Shown: in pieces, positions 62,717 through 64,000 of the stretch
Position numbering within the stretch: the stretch's first letter is position 1
Layout: the number at the start of each line of letters is the position of its first letter
DNA from: Sphingomonas sp. Leaf10
GTDB taxonomy: Bacteria > Pseudomonadota > Alphaproteobacteria > Sphingomonadales > Sphingomonadaceae
NCBI RefSeq assembly: GCF_001421245.1
Contig: NZ_LMKE01000001.1
Location: 727,511-791,510, forward strand
Length of the DNA stretch: 64,000 nt
Reading direction: 5' to 3'
The notes under the pieces: generated by a model
Told to the model about the DNA's origin: nothing
Seen by the model: only the letters and a program-made list of their open reading frames with translations
The model's database searches: none
Program-made: the position numbers and the translations under genes

Positions 62717-64000
62717 TTATCCTGCCGCGCAATAGCCGCGAATGAAGTCCCGATGCGCCGGCATATAGTCCGCCGACGCCGCGATCGCGTCGCGGATATG
62801 CGCCAGCCGCGCCCGCGTTTCCTCCAGCGACAGCGTCTCGGCGATCGGGTCATAGCCCTCCGGCCGCATCCCCTGCCCGTTCATCACCGCGAACCAGCTG
62901 GTGTCGTTGAACAGTTCCTCATTCTCGCGGAACGTGCGGCCATGGGTGCGGAACACCCGCATCTTTTCGGCCAGTCGTTCGGGCACGTCCATCGTCCGGC
63001 AATGGCGCCAGAAATCCGAATCGTCGCGTTCGGTGGCATGGTAATGCAGGATGATGAAGTCGCGGATTTCGGCATATTCGGTCGACAGGATGCGGTTGTA
63101 GCGTTCGATCTCGGCGCTGCGGAACCGCCGGTCGGGAAACATCGCCATCAATCGCGACAGGCCGGACTGGATCAGCCAGATGCTGGTCGATTCGAGCGGT
63201 TCGAGGAACCCCGACGACAGCCCGATCGCGACGCAATTCCTGATCCACATCCGGTCGCGGTGCCCGGCACGAAACGGCACGAAACGCGGTTCGGCGAGCG
63301 GCTCGCCATCGAGATTGGCGAGCAGGATCGCGGTCGCCTCGTCATCGCTCATATGCGCGCTGCTGAACACATGGCCGTTGCCGATGCGGTGCTGGAGCGG
63401 AATGCGCCATTGCCACCCGGCGCGTCGCGCGGTCGAACGGGTGAAGGGCGCCATCGCTGCGGTCCCGGCGCACGGCACCGCCACCGCACGGTCGCACGGC
63501 AGCCAATGCGACCATTCGACGAACTTCGCGCCCAGCGTCTGTTCGATCAGCAGCCCGCGAAAGCCGGAGCAATCGACGAACAGGTCGCCCTCGATCCGCC
63601 GGCCATCCTCCAGCACCACCGCCTCGACGAAACCGTCCTGTGGGCGCAGGTCGACGCGATCGATCCGCCCCTCGTGCCGCACGACGCCGCGCGCCTCGGC
63701 ATAGCGTCGCAGATAGCGGGCATAGAGTGCCGCGTCGAAATGATAGGCATAGGCGATGTCGCTCAGTGGCGAATTGCCGGCATCGATCGGGCGCATGAAC
63801 TTGCCCTGTGCGCTCGCCATCGCCTGCAACGACCATGGTTCGATCGCCGGTGCCTCACCTACGCCATGCAGCCGCAGCCAATAGGCGTGGAACGAGATGC
63901 CGTTCATGTTGATGCCGTAGCTTCCGAACGGATGGAAATAGCGGTGGCCGACCCGGGTCCAGTCGACGAACTCGATGCCCAGCTTGAAACTACCCTGCGT
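62717..64000 (-). CDS. Flavin-dependent halogenase family protein, 5' end outside the window
   Basis: The last 427 residues of a second tryptophan-halogenase-like protein; the N-terminal FAD loop lies beyond base 64000. The visible part opens with TQGSFKLGIEFVDW, which holds the catalytic Lys, and includes the WQWRIP motif and FLEPLESTSIWLIQSG. All visible key residues are intact. It converges with the GH3 gene across a family A repeat. By analogy with the first copy, a TonB receptor probably lies upstream, outside the window. Confidence 0.88.
   Translation of the reverse strand, partial: TQGSFKLGIEFVDWTRVGHRYFHPFGSYGINMNGISFHAYWLRLHGVGEAPAIEPWSLQAMASAQGKFMRPIDAGNSPLSDIAYAYHFDAALYARYLRRYAEARGVVRHEGRIDRVDLRPQDGFVEAVVLEDGRRIEGDLFVDCSGFRGLLIEQTLGAKFVEWSHWLPCDRAVAVPCAGTAAMAPFTRSTARRAGWQWRIPLQHRIGNGHVFSSAHMSDDEATAILLANLDGEPLAEPRFVPFRAGHRDRMWIRNCVAIGLSSGFLEPLESTSIWLIQSGLSRLMAMFPDRRFRSAEIERYNRILSTEYAEIRDFIILHYHATERDDSDFWRHCRTMDVPERLAEKMRVFRTHGRTFRENEELFNDTSWFAVMNGQGMRPEGYDPIAETLSLEETRARLAHIRDAIAASADYMPAHRDFIRGYCAAG

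Noticed and set aside
60052..62853. A 933-codon open frame on the minus strand opposite the GH3 gene
   Set aside because: Antisense shadow of a well-supported GH3 gene; the same explanation holds for the open frames opposite paoC (12166-14559) and the GGDEF-EAL gene (8217-10421).

Overview
The window reads as the chromosome of a sphingomonad-type alphaproteobacterium (Sphingomonadales, probably Sphingomonas or a close relative). I infer this from the high G+C, the large TonB-dependent receptors next to glycoside hydrolases and flavin halogenases, the Caulobacter-like D-xylose operon, the Sphingomonas-type L-rhamnose pathway and the intergenic palindromic repeats. No database search was possible; all names rest on motifs and remembered family features.

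Layout. 44-2551 holds housekeeping genes (2-hydroxyacid dehydrogenase, phosphatidylserine decarboxylase, FKBP isomerase). 2851-8147 is a hemicellulose locus: GH43 enzyme and TonB receptor on the minus strand, GH5-like enzyme divergent. 8253-10836 has a GGDEF-EAL protein and TrmL. 10946-14751 encodes a PaoABC-type periplasmic aldehyde oxidoreductase. 14759-18658 is a small pectin module (PL22 lyase with signal peptide, GPH transporter, GH43-like protein). 18791-30116 is a complete non-phosphorylative L-rhamnose cluster that also contains a rhamnogalacturonan acetylesterase, a second esterase and LutABC. 30453-39641 is the glycogen operon glgP-B-C-A-X. 39628-52280 is a maltodextrin locus: TonB receptor, halogenase, two GH13 enzymes, GH97, MFS transporter and a divergent LacI regulator. 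52321-52692 is a MerC-like membrane protein. 52698-60022 is a Weimberg-type D-xylose operon with its LacI regulator; 60181-62589 is a GH3 beta-xylosidase; and 62717-64000 is a second halogenase cut by the window edge.

How it fits together. Most of the window takes plant polysaccharides (pectin with rhamnogalacturonan, xylan, starch) through outer-membrane receptors and periplasmic hydrolases to sugars, which are then oxidised without phosphorylation. L-Rhamnose goes to pyruvate plus L-lactate, and the co-operonic LutABC would turn that lactate into pyruvate. D-Xylose goes to alpha-ketoglutarate semialdehyde, but the last dehydrogenase is not in the window. Imported maltodextrin sits next to glycogen storage, and the two loci share a rare LacI-like box.

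Separate from the genes, at least five families of long palindromic repeats fill the gaps. Two copies of one family supply the Shine-Dalgarno sequence of the next gene, and one copy of another lies inside a reading frame, just ahead of a twin-arginine signal. No tRNA, rRNA, insertion sequence, prophage or CRISPR array was seen.
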